Shown here: piece by piece, positions 1 through 12,311 of the stretch
Numbering within the stretch: the stretch's first letter is position 1
Layout: every line of letters begins with the position of its first letter
Assembly: GCA_026075535.2 (NCBI GenBank)
Contig: AP026543.1
Coordinates: 6,076,001-6,140,000 of the forward strand
Source of the DNA: Tricholoma matsutake
Lineage: Eukaryota; Basidiomycota; Agaricomycetes; Agaricales; Tricholomataceae
Length of the DNA stretch: 64,000 nucleotides
Reading direction: 5' to 3'
Program-made: the position numbers and the translations under genes
The notes under the pieces: generated by a model
Told to the model about the DNA's origin: nothing
The model's database searches: none
What the model saw: only the letters and a program-made list of their open reading frames with translations

Positions 1-24
1 TTCCCAAACCTTTTGTATGTCCAG

Positions 25-981
25 ATTCTTGCTTCCCCGCCAGAATCCGACGTTCGGTAAATTCCAAACCATCGATGCTCTTGAGAACGATGGGCTTTGG
101 GATGCTTACAATAATTTTGCCATGGGAAATTGTGGTGAATCAGCGGCTGCTAAATACGATATTTCCCGAGAGGCACAGGACGAGCACGCGATCGAGTCGT
201 ACAAGCGCGCGGAGCGTGCCTGGAGAGCCGGCGCCTTCGACGCGGAGGTTGTACATGTCACTGTCAAGGGCAAGAAGGGTGATATTGTGGTCAAGGAAGA
301 TGAGGAATACAAGAGAGTCATTTTCGATAAAATACCGACCCTCAAATCTGCTTTCAAGCAAGGCGGTACAATCACAGCTGCAAATTCTTCTCCTTTGAAC
401 GATGGCGCTTCGGCGTTGATACTGATGTCTGCTGAGAAGGCCAGTGAGCTCGGACTTCAACCGCTAGCCAAAGTTATATGTTGAGTCGTTTTCTTTAACC
501 TGTTTTGAAGTCTATTCAACCTATTCCGTTTGAAGCTTGGGCTGATGCTGGGGTCGATCCTATTGACTTCCCTGCGGCGCCAACTGTTGCACTTCCGCAG
601 GCTCTGCGGAAGGCGAACCTCACAGTGGATGATATTTCATTGTTCGAAATTAACGAGGCCTTCTCCGTCGTTATCCGAATCGTCGAGAAGGTCCTAAAAG
701 TTGATCCAGCAAAGGTGAACGTTAACGGGTATGTGTGTCGCTATATACTGTTTCATTGATTTGACTATCTCGCCAAGTGGTGCCGTTGCCCTTGGTCATG
801 CTATCGGGAACTCAGGCTCTCGCATTGTTGTTTCACTCGTTCATGCCCTCAAATCAGGAGAATACGGAGCAGCTGGAATTTGTAATGGGGTAAGTGAATG
901 TTCAACAAACATCCAAATTGGTCGTTCAAACTTTTGTTGTAGGGTGGAGCAGCATCGGCGCTCATTATCCAAAAATTGTAG
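25..981 (+). CDS. ERG10: Acetyl-CoA C-acetyltransferase (acetoacetyl-CoA thiolase), 3' part
   Basis: Condenses two acetyl-CoA into acetoacetyl-CoA, the first step of the mevalonate/ergosterol pathway. The 5' part, with the nucleophilic cysteine, lies outside the window; the first visible exon opens after a CAG acceptor near base 24. Exons read 25-479, 536-728, 778-889 and 943-981, with introns of 56, 49 and 53 nt whose phases join cleanly. Visible family motifs are [48 protein letters not shown] and the C-terminal ICNGGGAASA, which holds the second catalytic cysteine. The catalytic histidine of the GHPxG loop is present, but the proline is replaced (GHAIGNSG). No peroxisomal or mitochondrial signal is visible; the C-terminus is ...IIQKL, so a cytosolic enzyme is inferred. 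Confidence 0.93.
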
Positions 982-1399
982 ATTCATGTATGTTTTTGCG
1001 TCAATGATAGAATACGAAATTCATTTTTCATCAAAGACTGAGTTGTGGGGCCTTGGGGCCCTGGCTTGGCACAAATAAAAGATAAGGAAAGAATATAGTG
1101 AGCAGATAGTGAGCAGATAGTGAACAGATTCTGTGAGAAGAACGACCTTCATTGGTTGAGCAGTATTTATTTTTGGAGTGTGACAGGTGCATACACTTTT
1201 AAAACTCTTTTCTGCTCACGTCTAGATAAGACACTAATCAGGTTATTCTCACTCAGTGTGCATGTTGAACTACTTATCTGTTGCCGTCTCGTGAGCCCGC
1301 TTGCAATTCCCGACCCTGATATGACATATGGATTCGTGAACGGTCTCCCGCAGCAGCGATGATATTTAAGTAGGGGATGCAGACATCTTGGTACATGAT
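982..1399. other. Intergenic spacer between thiolase and MFS gene
   Basis: No coding signal. It holds the thiolase 3' end and the presumed promoter of the permease gene. A short direct repeat (gtgagcagata) lies near 1099-1120. Confidence 0.6.
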
Positions 1400-1408
1400 A
1401 TGATCACC

Positions 1409-3828
1409 ATGTCTCCGATTGTCGACCACGATTCAGAGAAGAAAGCCTCTTCGATCGACGATCATGTCGTCGTGGAGAAGCACCACGCGTCAATTAATAT
1501 CGATGAAGGGGACGAGGCGCTCCGGCTCATTGGGATGGAGCGAACTGCTCAATTTAGCGAGGAATACAACCGCAAGCTTAGGAGAAAACTAGTATGTCCA
1601 TCGCGTCACCCACGTGTTTTGATATCTCAAATTTTCGAAGGACTTGTTGATTCCGCCACTATGCGCCGCAGTGTACTTCACACAGTATTTGTACGTTTAC
1701 GATCAAACCCCCAGATTGGAAGTCTAATGCTTATCCAAAGGGACAAAACGTCGCTGAACTACGCAAGGTGATTACAGTCACAGGATGCAATTGTGTGCTT
1801 TGCCCATCGCGAATTAAACCTGCAGCATCATGGGACTTCCCATCAAAGGCCAGGTAATTTGACGTCAACACTCTTACGGGTGAAAATAAATTAATGAACG
1901 ACTTACGATCGAAAGCAATACAATCTTGTCTCCTTGGCCTTCTACCTAGGTAAATATCTTTTTAGCTCTATGGGTCACCCGGTGGGTGCGGTGCTGTATA
2001 CGTTGCTGTAGGTTTTCTGGTCTGGGAGTTCCCGACTGTGTACCTTTCGCAGAAGACGCGGCTATCGAAGTACCTTGGTGAATAATGATGTGATTTTCAT
2101 TTTTACACCTGGTGGTGACCGAAAGCATTTAGGAGCCAATGTCATCGTGTGGGGCGTTGTTCTCATGCTTCAAGCTGTGGGCACGTCTTTTAGCGCCTTT
2201 TTCGCCCTTCGTTTTATCTTGGGTGAGGTTCCAATGATTCTTATGTGCAAGGCAAACTCAATAGGCATCCAGGGATGTGTGAAAGCTGTGTGGCGCCATT
2301 ACTGATCATGATCATATCTATGTTCTACAAGAAAGACGAACAGGTAAAAGTCCATGTCCCTTATTATCTGGTTGACGGTTCGCTCACCCAATGACAAGGC
2401 ACAGCGCATCTCTTGGTTTTATGTTATGGTACGCCATTGCTTATTATCCTTGTGCAGTTGCCCAAGTTGCCCAATATCAACCAGAATGGTCTGACACAAA
2501 TATTCGGCGGATTTGTTGCATACGTAGGTGGCTGAATCTATCGTGAGGCGTGGTACGCAATAAGATGTGACAGGGAATATCGTTCTACAACGGGCACGCT
2601 TTGGCTCCATTCAAGATCATGTATATCCTCCTTGGTGGGCTTGCCATTGTGGTTGGGATATGTTTCCTGATCTGGATGCCGGATTCACCTGTGCATGCCA
2701 CCTTCCTTACGAAGGAAGAACGTATTGCAGCCCTCGAACGAGTTCGTGACGACCAGGGAGGCACAGAGAACAAAACTCTGAAAAAATATCAGATCGTAGA
2801 AGCCTTCACTGATAGTAGAGCGTGGCTCATCGTCCTCACAACGATATTGAGTAGGTCCTTCCTAACCATCTCCTGCATATGGACTTTGCACTGATCTACG
2901 ACGAAGCGAGTATACCTAATGGTGGTCTTAGCAACTGTCAGTACCACAGTGACTTTTTCCTCATTGTAACAATATTGCTGACCTGTACTAGTCAGCAATA
3001 TCATCATTAAAAACTTCGGTTACACGTACATTGTGTCCCTTCCCATTCTCCCCTGGATTCTGACGAGCCTTGGTAAATAGTTCCAGGCAAACACTTATCT
3101 TGTCCACCCCTACGGGAGCAGTCGCCGCTGCAACCGTCCTTCTTTGCGGCTGGTACTCGGGAAAGAAGGTATGTGGGATAGGCCACCGAAACTCTTCCAA
3201 GGATTAAACTCTTCCTCAGAATGACCGTATGATTCCAATCGTCTTCGCCTTGATTCCGACTATCGTTGGCGCTGGTAAATGATTTATGCAACGAATGATT
3301 ACAACAATTTCACAAGAGGCTCCGCAGCGATGTTGATTAGTCTCAACGGCTCAAGCAAGAAAAGTGCACTGCTGTTTGGTACGCTGACCTCGGTGCTTTC
3401 CTGTTCACACTATTCGAGTCCTGATGCCCTTGATCAATTGATCTACCACAGCGGTATATATCATTGGAACATTCGGAAGTGCACTATCGACAGTATACGC
3501 ATGGAATGCCAGCAACACAAGCGGTCATACCAAGAAGAGCACTATCAATGCGATGACTTTGGTGTCATTTTCTGCTGGTAATATCATCGGCACAGAAATA
3601 TTTCAACCTAAAGATGCCCCGGGCTATTTACCGGCAAAGATCGCTATTATGGTACTTTTAACCGTCCAGCTTGCGATATGTTTCCTGCTTAGATACATCA
3701 ATCTTCGTCTGAATGCCAAGAAGCGGGAGCAGATCGCGGAGTTGAAGGCTCGCAACGGCTGGTCCGACGAAGACGTTCAACGGGAGAGAGATAGACATGC
3801 ATTCGCTGACTTAACGGACAAAGAGTAA
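1409..3828 (+). CDS. MFS permease of the anion:cation symporter (Dal5/Tna1-like) family
   Basis: Predicted 12-helix plasma-membrane transporter for a small organic anion such as allantoate, nicotinate or a vitamin; the substrate cannot be told from sequence. The gene has about a dozen exons. The first are 1409-1591, 1641-1690, 1741-1767, 1826-1853 and 1916-1949; two are only 27-28 nt, yet all join in frame to give DLLIPPLCAVYF, DKTSLNYASIMGLPIKG and GFLVWEFPTVYLSQK, a typical helix 1-2 region of this family. Later exons give APFKIMYILLGG, the loop motif WMPDSP, and a C-terminal tail rich in charged residues. Start: ATG 1409 has the better context (ACCATG); ATG 1400 is in frame three codons upstream. 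No stop or frameshift was met when the introns were removed, so it looks functional. Confidence 0.88.
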
Positions 3829-4407
3829 GGTTCACTACACGGTTACGGCTCATTCACTCATGTTGCGCCCAGAAATATCTACTTTGTATACACAGCTTGA
3901 CATCGCCGTCTAATATGACGGTTGGTATTCTCGGAGAATAATTATTGATTGCGTTACGTATAAAAATACAGTGAGCTGCTTAAGATGGTCGGGAATAACT
4001 TAGGAATCCTCCCTATTCGAAACTCGTTATGAACTCAATCATCTTATGATCACAAGTGAGCCCATGACCCGAGCAATCGAAGCACCCCGCATTTTATCTT
4101 GATGGTTCACTGCGATGTATCATCCTTCGATGCGGACGAAGGCTGACTCGGACCTTCTGACTTTATGTAATTTAGAAACAAGTTAGTATTTCGGGATTTC
4201 ATGAACAGCATTCAAGTTGAGTATAGGTATCGTAAGTCAACTTTGCCAATGGACATGTGGAAAAGTATTTGGTTCTGCGGCTGCCAATGAATCATGATGG
4301 AATATCAGTCCGAGGTAAGCTTCGTACTGGAGCTTCTCCAACCTCACTGTTTGGTATACAAATAAAATACGCAATGTTCAGTTTGGTGTTACCTTCCTTC
4401 CGATGCC
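3829..4407. other. Intergenic spacer
   Basis: AT-rich, no ORF or repeat recognised. It presumably contains the terminator of the permease and the promoter of the downstream gene. Confidence 0.5.
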
Positions 4408-6990
4408 ATGTCTAACCCTAAAGCGACCAGTGGCAGTCTTTCGCAGCACCTTTCTAGTCTCCCCAATTTAGACAAAACCCACTTTGTGTCCACCTATGTA
4501 CGAGACCAAAAGGTTCACGCGAAGTCCTATGTCCTCGAAGATCGTGATTACTGTGTGGCTTCAATCGGGGACGAGGTTCAAGCACATAATGCTTTTGGCA
4601 CACCCGTATTAAAACCACGCCGACAGGCGAAGATTATCCTGGAAACAGCACCGTCGCCTTTGAATGACCACATGAACGACCTGCCCAAGGCTCTCATAGA
4701 AGATCGCCTCGATCATCGTACACCAAAAGAGAACAAGCGCAAACGCCCGGGTTCAGCAGGTGTGGCAAAACGATCTGTTCCTAAATTTGGCCAGCATAAA
4801 CCACCGCTTAAAAACGACCTCGATGTAAAAGACGAACAAGCCTGGCGTACGTTAATGACCAGCGGAAGTTTATGCTTTGCTGAGAGTACAATTCTTGCAT
4901 AGGTCGAGAACGACGTGACCGAAAACGTGCAAAGCGAACTATAATCAACCCGACAAGATCCAGCAACGTTGAGAACGAGACAGCCTCAGACGCGAAGGCT
5001 ACACGAAAGGCCAATACCAGGCCCAGGATACCTGCGGGTTTTGCACTCATGCAAGGCTTCACTGCTACCAACGTAGGGGCGAGCAGGTTGACGGTATGAA
5101 GTGTTTTGCTCATAACCACTTGCTTATACATCCCCAAGATCAAACCCACAGCAAGCATCGGTGTTTTTAACAAAGGCAAAGCTTCGGCAAAAGCTCTAGC
5201 TAAATCTGCAAAGAAAGGTGGACAGATTGTCACGACACTTGCTAGATCTACTGAAGAATCACCCCTGTATAGTTCGTCAAAGCATAGGGTTTTCTGAACT
5301 AGGATTTTTGAACAAAGGGGGCCAAGAACAATGCAAATTAACAGAGAAGCACACTCCTATACATCTGTTGTCCGACACAGACAGCCGCTCGCGATCATCA
5401 GATCAAAGTCCGGAAGAACAACCGGAGAAGTTTGTCATAACAAACCGAAGACCTCTTAAAGCGAGACAGTCAGTGACTAAGAAGAGGACGCCGCGTAGTC
5501 TGCCTGGGAATGAAAACAAGAGCGTCATGTCTGTGGACAGGTTATCGATATGTCATTCGACCCAGGCGCGATCCAGCTCCGATGCTCTACCCAAAGCGAC
5601 TCTTGCAGAATCTACAGTGTGGGATATAGAAATCCATACGGCCTCTCTTCTCTCTCCAGCCCTTTCCTCTAAGAAACATAATGCGGTGCTCGAAATTCGT
5701 AATCGTCCTTGGAATGACTCACCAACGGTTGAGCTTGCTGTACCGGATGACTCTCAGGATAAAGCTGCTTCTTTTCCTTCGTCAGAGACACCGCCAGACA
5801 AATCAGACAACTTTATTGAAGAGAAGAGCTCAAGTCCGTCTCTCGGTCCTTCACAATCTGCCTCGCAACATCGCTGGTCATTTCCTCCCACCTACGATAC
5901 AAGACCTCCAGAAGGTGTAAATTCAAAGTACTTTAACCCCCAAATAGTTCAAGATGAACAACAGCCCTCCCTTGAGATACAACCCTTCAATTCAGTCTCG
6001 GTTTTTTTATCAAAACAAGGGGCGAAGATTCCGCCTGCTAGCCGTCTGGACTCATCCCCAAACCGACCTTCTGATCTTGTGTTCTTGGTGGACACATATA
6101 ATCTTACTAGTCATTTGGACAAGCAAGTAACGCAACATAGTCTAGCTTCAGACCATCGCCCAGATCCTGAAAGTTCTCCGTGTTCGCAACCTGGTCCGAC
6201 AAGACAAACTACATCTTCTTCATGGCAACCAGTATCCGATGTTAACATTGAAGAAGTCGGCCCAGACAATCGCGTTGACTCAGAATTGATCGATCATGGG
6301 TGCACGTCTTGGTGGGGCTCTGAGCATTCTGTGGACAACTATACTCATGACAGGCATCCGTGGCTATCCGTGGACTATGATGGTGACTGTGACCCTCTCG
6401 AGCACCATGGATGCGATGTTCCAGAGGAATTTGTTTCTCGCCACTCCCATGTTGCATATGACGCACGCGAGGACTTGTACCATGACTATAGCGGATCCGG
6501 AGAGACGAATGCTATAATCTCGGCGTATGATGAGGCCGAGCACTCCGACGAACATATGATAGATCTGGCTTTCACTTTCAGTGATAATGGAGATCACCAG
6601 CTGGTAGAGGGGCACGTCGCTGGCTGCGACTTGTGTCCGGATAGTGACAGTGATCGCGACTATGGGGAAGAATACTTTGGCGATGAGCATGAAACTTTGG
6701 AACTGGACCACCCATGTAAAATTCTCGATGGTGAATCACATGTAGCATTGCGGAACCGTGGACCCACACCCAGCATTGACCTTGACAATTCCTCCTTTAG
6801 CGATACCGAACCCATCTCAACCGCTCTGTTCTCCCAGGGTCGAATGTTACTCTTGGGATCTACTCAGGAGGATGGAGATATGACCACCGCAGTCAGAACT
6901 CGTTCTCCAAGCTGTCGACCACTGTTGTCATTAGTCGAGGCTGATGTCGCCAGATCTTTGAGAAACCATTGGCTTCCTCAGAAACTGTAA
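4408..6990 (+). CDS. Hypothetical protein, 798 residues, acidic serine-rich
   Basis: Not recognised. Four exons join in frame: 4408-4846, 4903-5093, 5139-5217 and 5303-6990 (introns 56, 45 and 85 nt; the last donor, GTGGAC, is weak). The first third is basic (runs such as KENKRKRPG and RERRDRKRAKR, possible nuclear signals). The long last exon is low-complexity, rich in Ser, Pro and Asp/Glu, with histidine/aspartate-rich stretches such as HDRHPWLSVDYDGDCD and DSDSDRDYGEEYFGDEHE. No membrane segment, signal peptide or catalytic motif is seen. The 1.7-kb last exon without stops and the consistent splicing argue for a real gene. Its TAA lies inside the target duplication of the element that follows. 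Confidence 0.7.
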
Positions 6991-6993
6991 TTT

Positions 6994-7762
6994 ATGACGG
7001 TTCCTTTGTACAATTATTATTTTCCGCGCGCGAAGGGATTTCCCGCGCGCGCACAATTGTTGTTATCTATTTATCTCCACCTAATATCAAGCCCTATCAA
7101 GCCCCGTCCTAGCGTGCCCTCCGACCTCGTCCTCTCAGGCTGCAATGTACCTCTAATGTAACTGAGTACTGACAATGCCATCAGCCAGTTCGGGTGGAGG
7201 GCAAGATTGAGTGAGCAGAAAGCTGGCAGTAAGGCCATAGTGAAGAAACCGTGGGATCCCGAATAGCAAATTGCTTCGATCATTTCAGCCCACGTGCACG
7301 GTCAACGTTGATCGAACGATGCTTCGTGGCATGCCTTTCCACTGCAAATTATCTTTGCTTTTTTAATAAGTATCTAATAGTTATATGCTGTACTACTCAG
7401 TATTGAAAATGTATATTTATTATCAGTTGGAATGGCATAATCCATCTTTTCAAGCAGGTGTAAGGTAATAATTCAATTGGAAATTATGTAGGATTATGTA
7501 ATAAATGAAAAAAGCGAACGGAAATGATTCGTACTTCATTGAATAGTTTGCTCGTCGTCGCACACGATGAGCGGGCTGTGGCGCATGGATGGACCATGGG
7601 AGACGGTCAGCAGATGAATGATCGATGATGATGGGAAACAGGCACATGGGGGCTGATCTGACATGATGCATGATCATCATTGTTAGATGAGGACAACACC
7701 GTTGCGCGCGCGGGAAATCCCTTCGCGCGCGGAAAATAATATTTGTACAAAGGAACCGTCAT
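6994..7762. mobile_element. MITE-like non-autonomous DNA transposon with 60-bp inverted repeats
   Basis: Terminal inverted repeats of about 60 bp lie at 6994-7053 and 7703-7762, beginning ATGACGGTTCCTTTGTAC, with one mismatch; they include an unusual CG-alternating block (CCGCGCGCGAAGGG). The flanks are tgtaattt (6986-6993) and agtaattt (7763-7770), an 8-bp target duplication with one mismatch, suggesting hAT or Mutator-like mobilisation. A TA duplication (TATGACGG...CCGTCATA) is an alternative reading and would suggest Tc1/mariner. The 650-bp core has no transposase ORF. Confidence 0.82.
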
Positions 7763-7770
7763 AGTAATTT

Positions 7771-8127
7771 GTTAATTTTTAATAAGTACACCGCAGCAGG
7801 AAAACCTGCTAATTTACAAAGGAGCATCCATATATGGAACTTTTGTGATTGATTCCATGTCCACCTATGGGTTATGGTCCACCAAATAGTATGGATTATG
7901 GGATATGGGAGAGTTTGGTCCTTTTGGCAGGGAACCGACTTGGTGGACACGAGAAAGTATGGGTTATGGGAGGTTATGGGTTATCACAGGTATGGGTTAA
8001 GACAGAGACGACTGTACGACGTTATTTTAACCCAAGAAGTAACTCTTACTCTCGGCAGTTTCCTGCTTAGCAATGTCTTCCCACGGGAAGAACTGATTTA
8101 CGAACTGAACTGTCTAATCACGACGGC
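7771..8127. other. Spacer upstream of APRT gene
   Basis: Contains irregular direct repeats of tatgggttatgg (about 7860-7990) and no clear gene. ATG 8072 could open a short extra 5' exon of the next gene, but the ORF stops at once, so it was not used. Confidence 0.4.
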
Positions 8128-8833
8128 ATGATGGACATTGAAATCATCAAGTCTCATCTGACGGCTCACCCAGACTTCCCTCAGAAGGTAAACTAAGTTC
8201 ACGGGGTTGTCGTTGGTTTTATTCAGCTTTTGGTACCAGGGTATCGTGTTTTTGGATATTTTTCCGATCCTGAGGAACCCAATCGCTTTCGAAACACTCC
8301 TCACGCATTTGTTGCATCATTTGACATCGCACACAATAGCAAGCTCGCCGTCCGGGAAGATCGATGTCGTCGTCGGTCTTGATGCTCGGGGATTTCTCTT
8401 GGGTCCTATAATCGCATTAAGACTGGGTGCAGCATTCGTTCCTGTCAGGAAACAAGGGAAGCTACCAGGCGACTGTGTCGTTGCATCCTATGAAAAGGAA
8501 TACGGCACGGCAAGTATATAACAAGTGCTAGCATACTTGCGCTAACTAACCTTAGGACTCTTTTGAAATGCAAGTTGGTGCGATTAGAGCAGGCCAAACC
8601 GTCGTTGTGATCGACGACTTGATAGCCACAGGTGTGCTGGCAAACACTTTTGGTTGCTCTACTTCCAACATCTCAAATTTACAATAGGCGGTTCTGCTAA
8701 AGCAGCAGGAGAACTCGTCGCAAAACAAGGCGGGAAAACTCTGGAATACCTTTTCATCATCGAATTGGTGTTTCTCGAAGGAAGCGCTAAACTGGATGCC
8801 CCAGTATATTCCATCGTCCAATCCAACAATTAG
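8128..8833 (+). CDS. APT1: Adenine phosphoribosyltransferase
   Basis: Salvage enzyme converting adenine plus PRPP to AMP, cytosolic. Exons are 8128-8187, 8240-8509, 8556-8631 and 8688-8833, all in phase. Family hallmarks in order: HPDFPQKGIVFLDIFPIL, the VVGLDARGFLLGP loop, VPVRKQGKLPG, YEKEYGTDSFEMQ and the PRPP-binding motif VVVIDDLIATGGSAKAAG. The intron at 8510-8555 begins GCAAGT rather than GT; this is required to keep YGT|DSF in frame and is a bona fide GC-AG intron. ATG 8128 and ATG 8131 are adjacent. The gene ends 11 bp from the stop codon of the convergent mannosidase gene. Confidence 0.93.
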
Positions 8834-8844
8834 AAGTAGACGAT

Positions 8845-11800
8845 CTAGACCAACAATCTCGTATTCAGCAGTGGATGTTCATTAAGGTACAATATCCGAT
8901 CTGGGTCCTTACGCCTCTCAGGGTCTGGTATTGTCGGCCACGAGTCGTAATCCAACACCATTGAGATTTTGTTGCTCCCTAGTCTTTCGACACGGTCCAT
9001 CATCCCCATAAGTACCTGACCCTCTTTGTGTGGTAGTAGGACAATTGCGACATCGTGCGGGTCACCAGCTGCTTCCAGTTCCTGGGCATCAGCAGTTGGA
9101 TTGATCACGACGTCATCGTCGCTAATAACTAGGACACCTGCAGCCGATGCCGATCGCGCGTGGAGGAGTTTCTCCAGGAACGTACATCCGCCCCTGTGTG
9201 CAACCAAGACACTGTCGGGATACATAAGTTTGTACGGTTCACAGCCTTGCACATTGCTCCATTCTCTGTGAACTAGTACCCCTTCCTTTCGGATGAAGCG
9301 AAGAGGTTTGTTTTTGAGATCCGACGCTGGAGACAAATCACCACCGAAGTGGGCAGTGTAGCCCATGACAAGTGCGTGCATATCATTGGACATCTGGAAC
9401 ATGTCATGAGTGTCGGTTTGGAGTTGAAACACGGAGTCTGCAACATCCATATAGAACCGAAGCTGGATGTTGGGGACGCGGTATTTATCACTCTCATTCC
9501 CCGTGACAGGTGGCGTGAACAAGGATGAGTCATTAATATAGACCAGGTGTCCTGGCCTAATAATGTAGTGTCCCACTGCCGTAAGAGAGTACGGAGTCAG
9601 CAATTCCGCTAGCAACAAGAGTATTGATCTATCGCACATTTCCTGATGTCATAGCCTTTGCCGTCCAAACGACGAACGATGTGTGTTCGAATACCAGAAG
9701 CGTTTTGAATGATATATCCATCAGGAAGAACACCAAGTTTTAAGAGACTTGGGCTAAGGTCTTCCGGAACGGACCTGCCATTCGGCGACAAGATGAAATC
9801 GTAGGACTGAGGATGTGTTAAAACACGCTCTGGCAATCCATAGCTTACTTACGAAAATATCCACTTTTGGTTTTTCGCACCAACCATCTGGTGACCATGT
9901 ATCGATATCGGCTTGAGTAGGAAGCAACCCAACCAAATGACGTGCGTAATCCATATCAGGTCGGGATTGCACACCCTGAACCAACCCAGTGCCCTCTTCA
10001 TAATTATCATATATGCGAATGAAAGGTTTATAGACAGGACATTGATGATTGTCAATGTTGCGCATTTTTCTCCGCGCAGGCGATATGGGCCTGATATACT
10101 CCTTGCCAAGAGTGAGGATATGACCCTCGGTAGAGAAAACGTAGTTGGAGCCATCGCTATGCAGAGGGTTTTCTTCATCAAAAAGTAAAAACAAATACTA
10201 GAAACATATTTCAGTGTGTCAGGGGGAGCAAAATATCTCGACTCTACCTTCAGTGTTTCCGAAAGAGCAAAGGATTCCATTCGATCGTCACGTTTGTTGG
10301 TTCTAAGATCCTGGATTCCCGTTAACCCGCAGTCCACTTTAGCCCGAGTAATTAGATCAAATAAAACACGCTCTCCAACATCAAGGTAGAAGGGATCTCT
10401 TGTGGCCTTGTCGCAAGATCAACGACTATTAGATAGATGAAGCGTCGCAACTTACACGATACAAGTACCATGTCGACTCAATAAACTCTACAAAAATGTT
10501 CCAAAAGCGTTTCGTAATATTGACAGCGAAGCTTACCAGGTCTCAATGGATACTGATGTGAAGTAGCTCGTCTGTAGTTTGTGTCGTAAACTTCTGGCAG
10601 CCCCGAATGTTCCCGCCATATATTATAGTCTGCTTGGAAACACCGTTAAGATAAAAAGAACCAGCTCGGGGGACACTTACATATCATATGTAACCTAATA
10701 GCACTCTGCACATCGCCTGCCAGTACTTGGAGGCCAGGCCAGAAAGCGGATAAAGAATCAATCGTAAAGAAGGCAACATCCCCACTGTTCATGTTCACTG
10801 TTCGATACTGATGTTATGTTCAGAAGATCGGCGTATCTGATGCAATACAATATGCTCCACTTACCCAGAACCCGTCAGTCGCTCTGGAATATCGCATGAT
10901 GCCTGCATAAACCTCATCCCACACATCTATAAACTCTACCTCACCTGTTGATCGATTAACGCTTATCCTCCGAGAAAGACCTGCAACGCTACGTACCACT
11001 CATCACGTACCACTTTAGAGCGTACTCATAAAATGAATCAATACCCGCTCCAATGCCAGTTATCTCGGGATGCGTCCAAGCCTGGATGTGTATCCTGGCT
11101 CAATAATAATCTGAAATATCGGGGAGTCACGCACTCCGGTCCACGTATTGATTGTATTCCCTACTAGGCCGATGTCCGACTTCCGGTTCCATATTCCAAA
11201 GAATGCCTGTGCATCTGATTGAATACGTCCAATGATCGTAAATATATGGTACGTACTTTATATGCCGCCTTTTCAAAACGGTCATCGCCTGTTAACCTAC
11301 TTAAAGTCGCAAATTCCAAAATTAAGGAGCCCGCGCCAGCGGTGCCTGATCCACAGTAAGCGGGTATTGCTTCTTCCCATCACGGAAAGAGACTAACATG
11401 TTTCTCGGGTTTCGCCTTTCACCATCCCATGCCGTAAATTAATCTTCAGAAAGAGTCAGATAGAGTCCAGTAAGAGTCTAACCCATACCCTCGCATAAGG
11501 AAGCCCAGTGGGCGTAGAAAATGCCGGCAACAGCCTTTCTCCGAGGTCGTATGCCATGTCCAAAAGCTCTCCGCGATACCATGGAAGATGGAATGGTTGT
11601 CCCGTCTGGTTGGCAAAAATATGTCCCGAAAGAAGACCACCAAGAACACGTATGGTGGTCTCAAATACTTGAGGTTTGGTATTGACATCAAATGAAACCC
11701 AGTCGATAACATTTCTGACGGCATTCTCGAATCCCTGTCGATCATCAAGAACAACTAGCGTATCCAGCACATCGATTAATGTCAGGGAGAAATTACCCGC

Positions 11801-12281
11801 AACATCATTCGCGGCGATATTCTTGCTGGAGATCAGTCAGACCACCCAGCCGAATGATTACAATAGACTCACTCACGGATTGGCCCAATCCGGTCCCTGT
11901 CCAGAACATGACAGGGGAGTCAACTGTTTGGATGATGAGTTGAGTTTGCTGCAAAAGGAAAACGCGCGAACCTCATCCAATGGAAATGCTATTGCAACAT
12001 ACAATTACTTAGCATTCCTAATCAGGTAGTCATGAGCGCACTAACCAAAAGTCATGTAGTTATCGAAACCATGATACCACAGCTCACGAGTCTTCTCACT
12101 GTTTGAAATGAGTACACGATAATAAGAAATGAATGGTGACGTGCCGAGCAGCCAGTTTCCTCTGAGCAGTCCAACCGGTACCCTTTGACGGGGTGGAGGC
12201 ATGTGTATGCTCCTTGGGTACTTGGAGAGCTATAACGACAATGGCTAGACATGATTCAAGCCAATACCTTCCCCACTTCAT
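8845..12281 (-). CDS. ER degradation-enhancing alpha-mannosidase-like protein (GH47) with PA domain
   Basis: Predicted ER-lumen glycosidase of the EDEM/Htm1 class, which trims mannose from misfolded glycoproteins and marks them for ERAD. The first exon starts at ATG 12281 with a signal peptide ([20 protein letters not shown]). After intron removal it reads [76 protein letters not shown] helices, [14 protein letters not shown] and [11 protein letters not shown], all GH47 landmarks. The C-terminal exon (9639-8845) holds a protease-associated domain ([16 protein letters not shown]...[11 protein letters not shown]), as in EDEM3-like proteins. No HDEL signal is visible. About ten or more short introns occur; exon limits between 10,340 and 11,450 were read only approximately. 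It looks intact. In-frame ATG 12311 is less likely because it would precede the signal peptide. Confidence 0.85.
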
Positions 12282-12311
12282 AGGGGTGCGTGAGGAAAAT
12301 GACGCCCGCAA

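Noticed and set aside
4808..5233. 141-codon minus-strand ORF
   Set aside because: Antisense shadow of the spliced hypothetical gene; the plus strand splices in phase here.
6242..6769. Several ORFs on both strands within the acidic exon
   Set aside because: Alternate-frame shadows of a long low-complexity coding exon.
6994..7762. Assigning the MITE to Tc1/mariner from its TA flanks
   Set aside because: An 8-bp near-identical flank is at least as good; the superfamily is left open.
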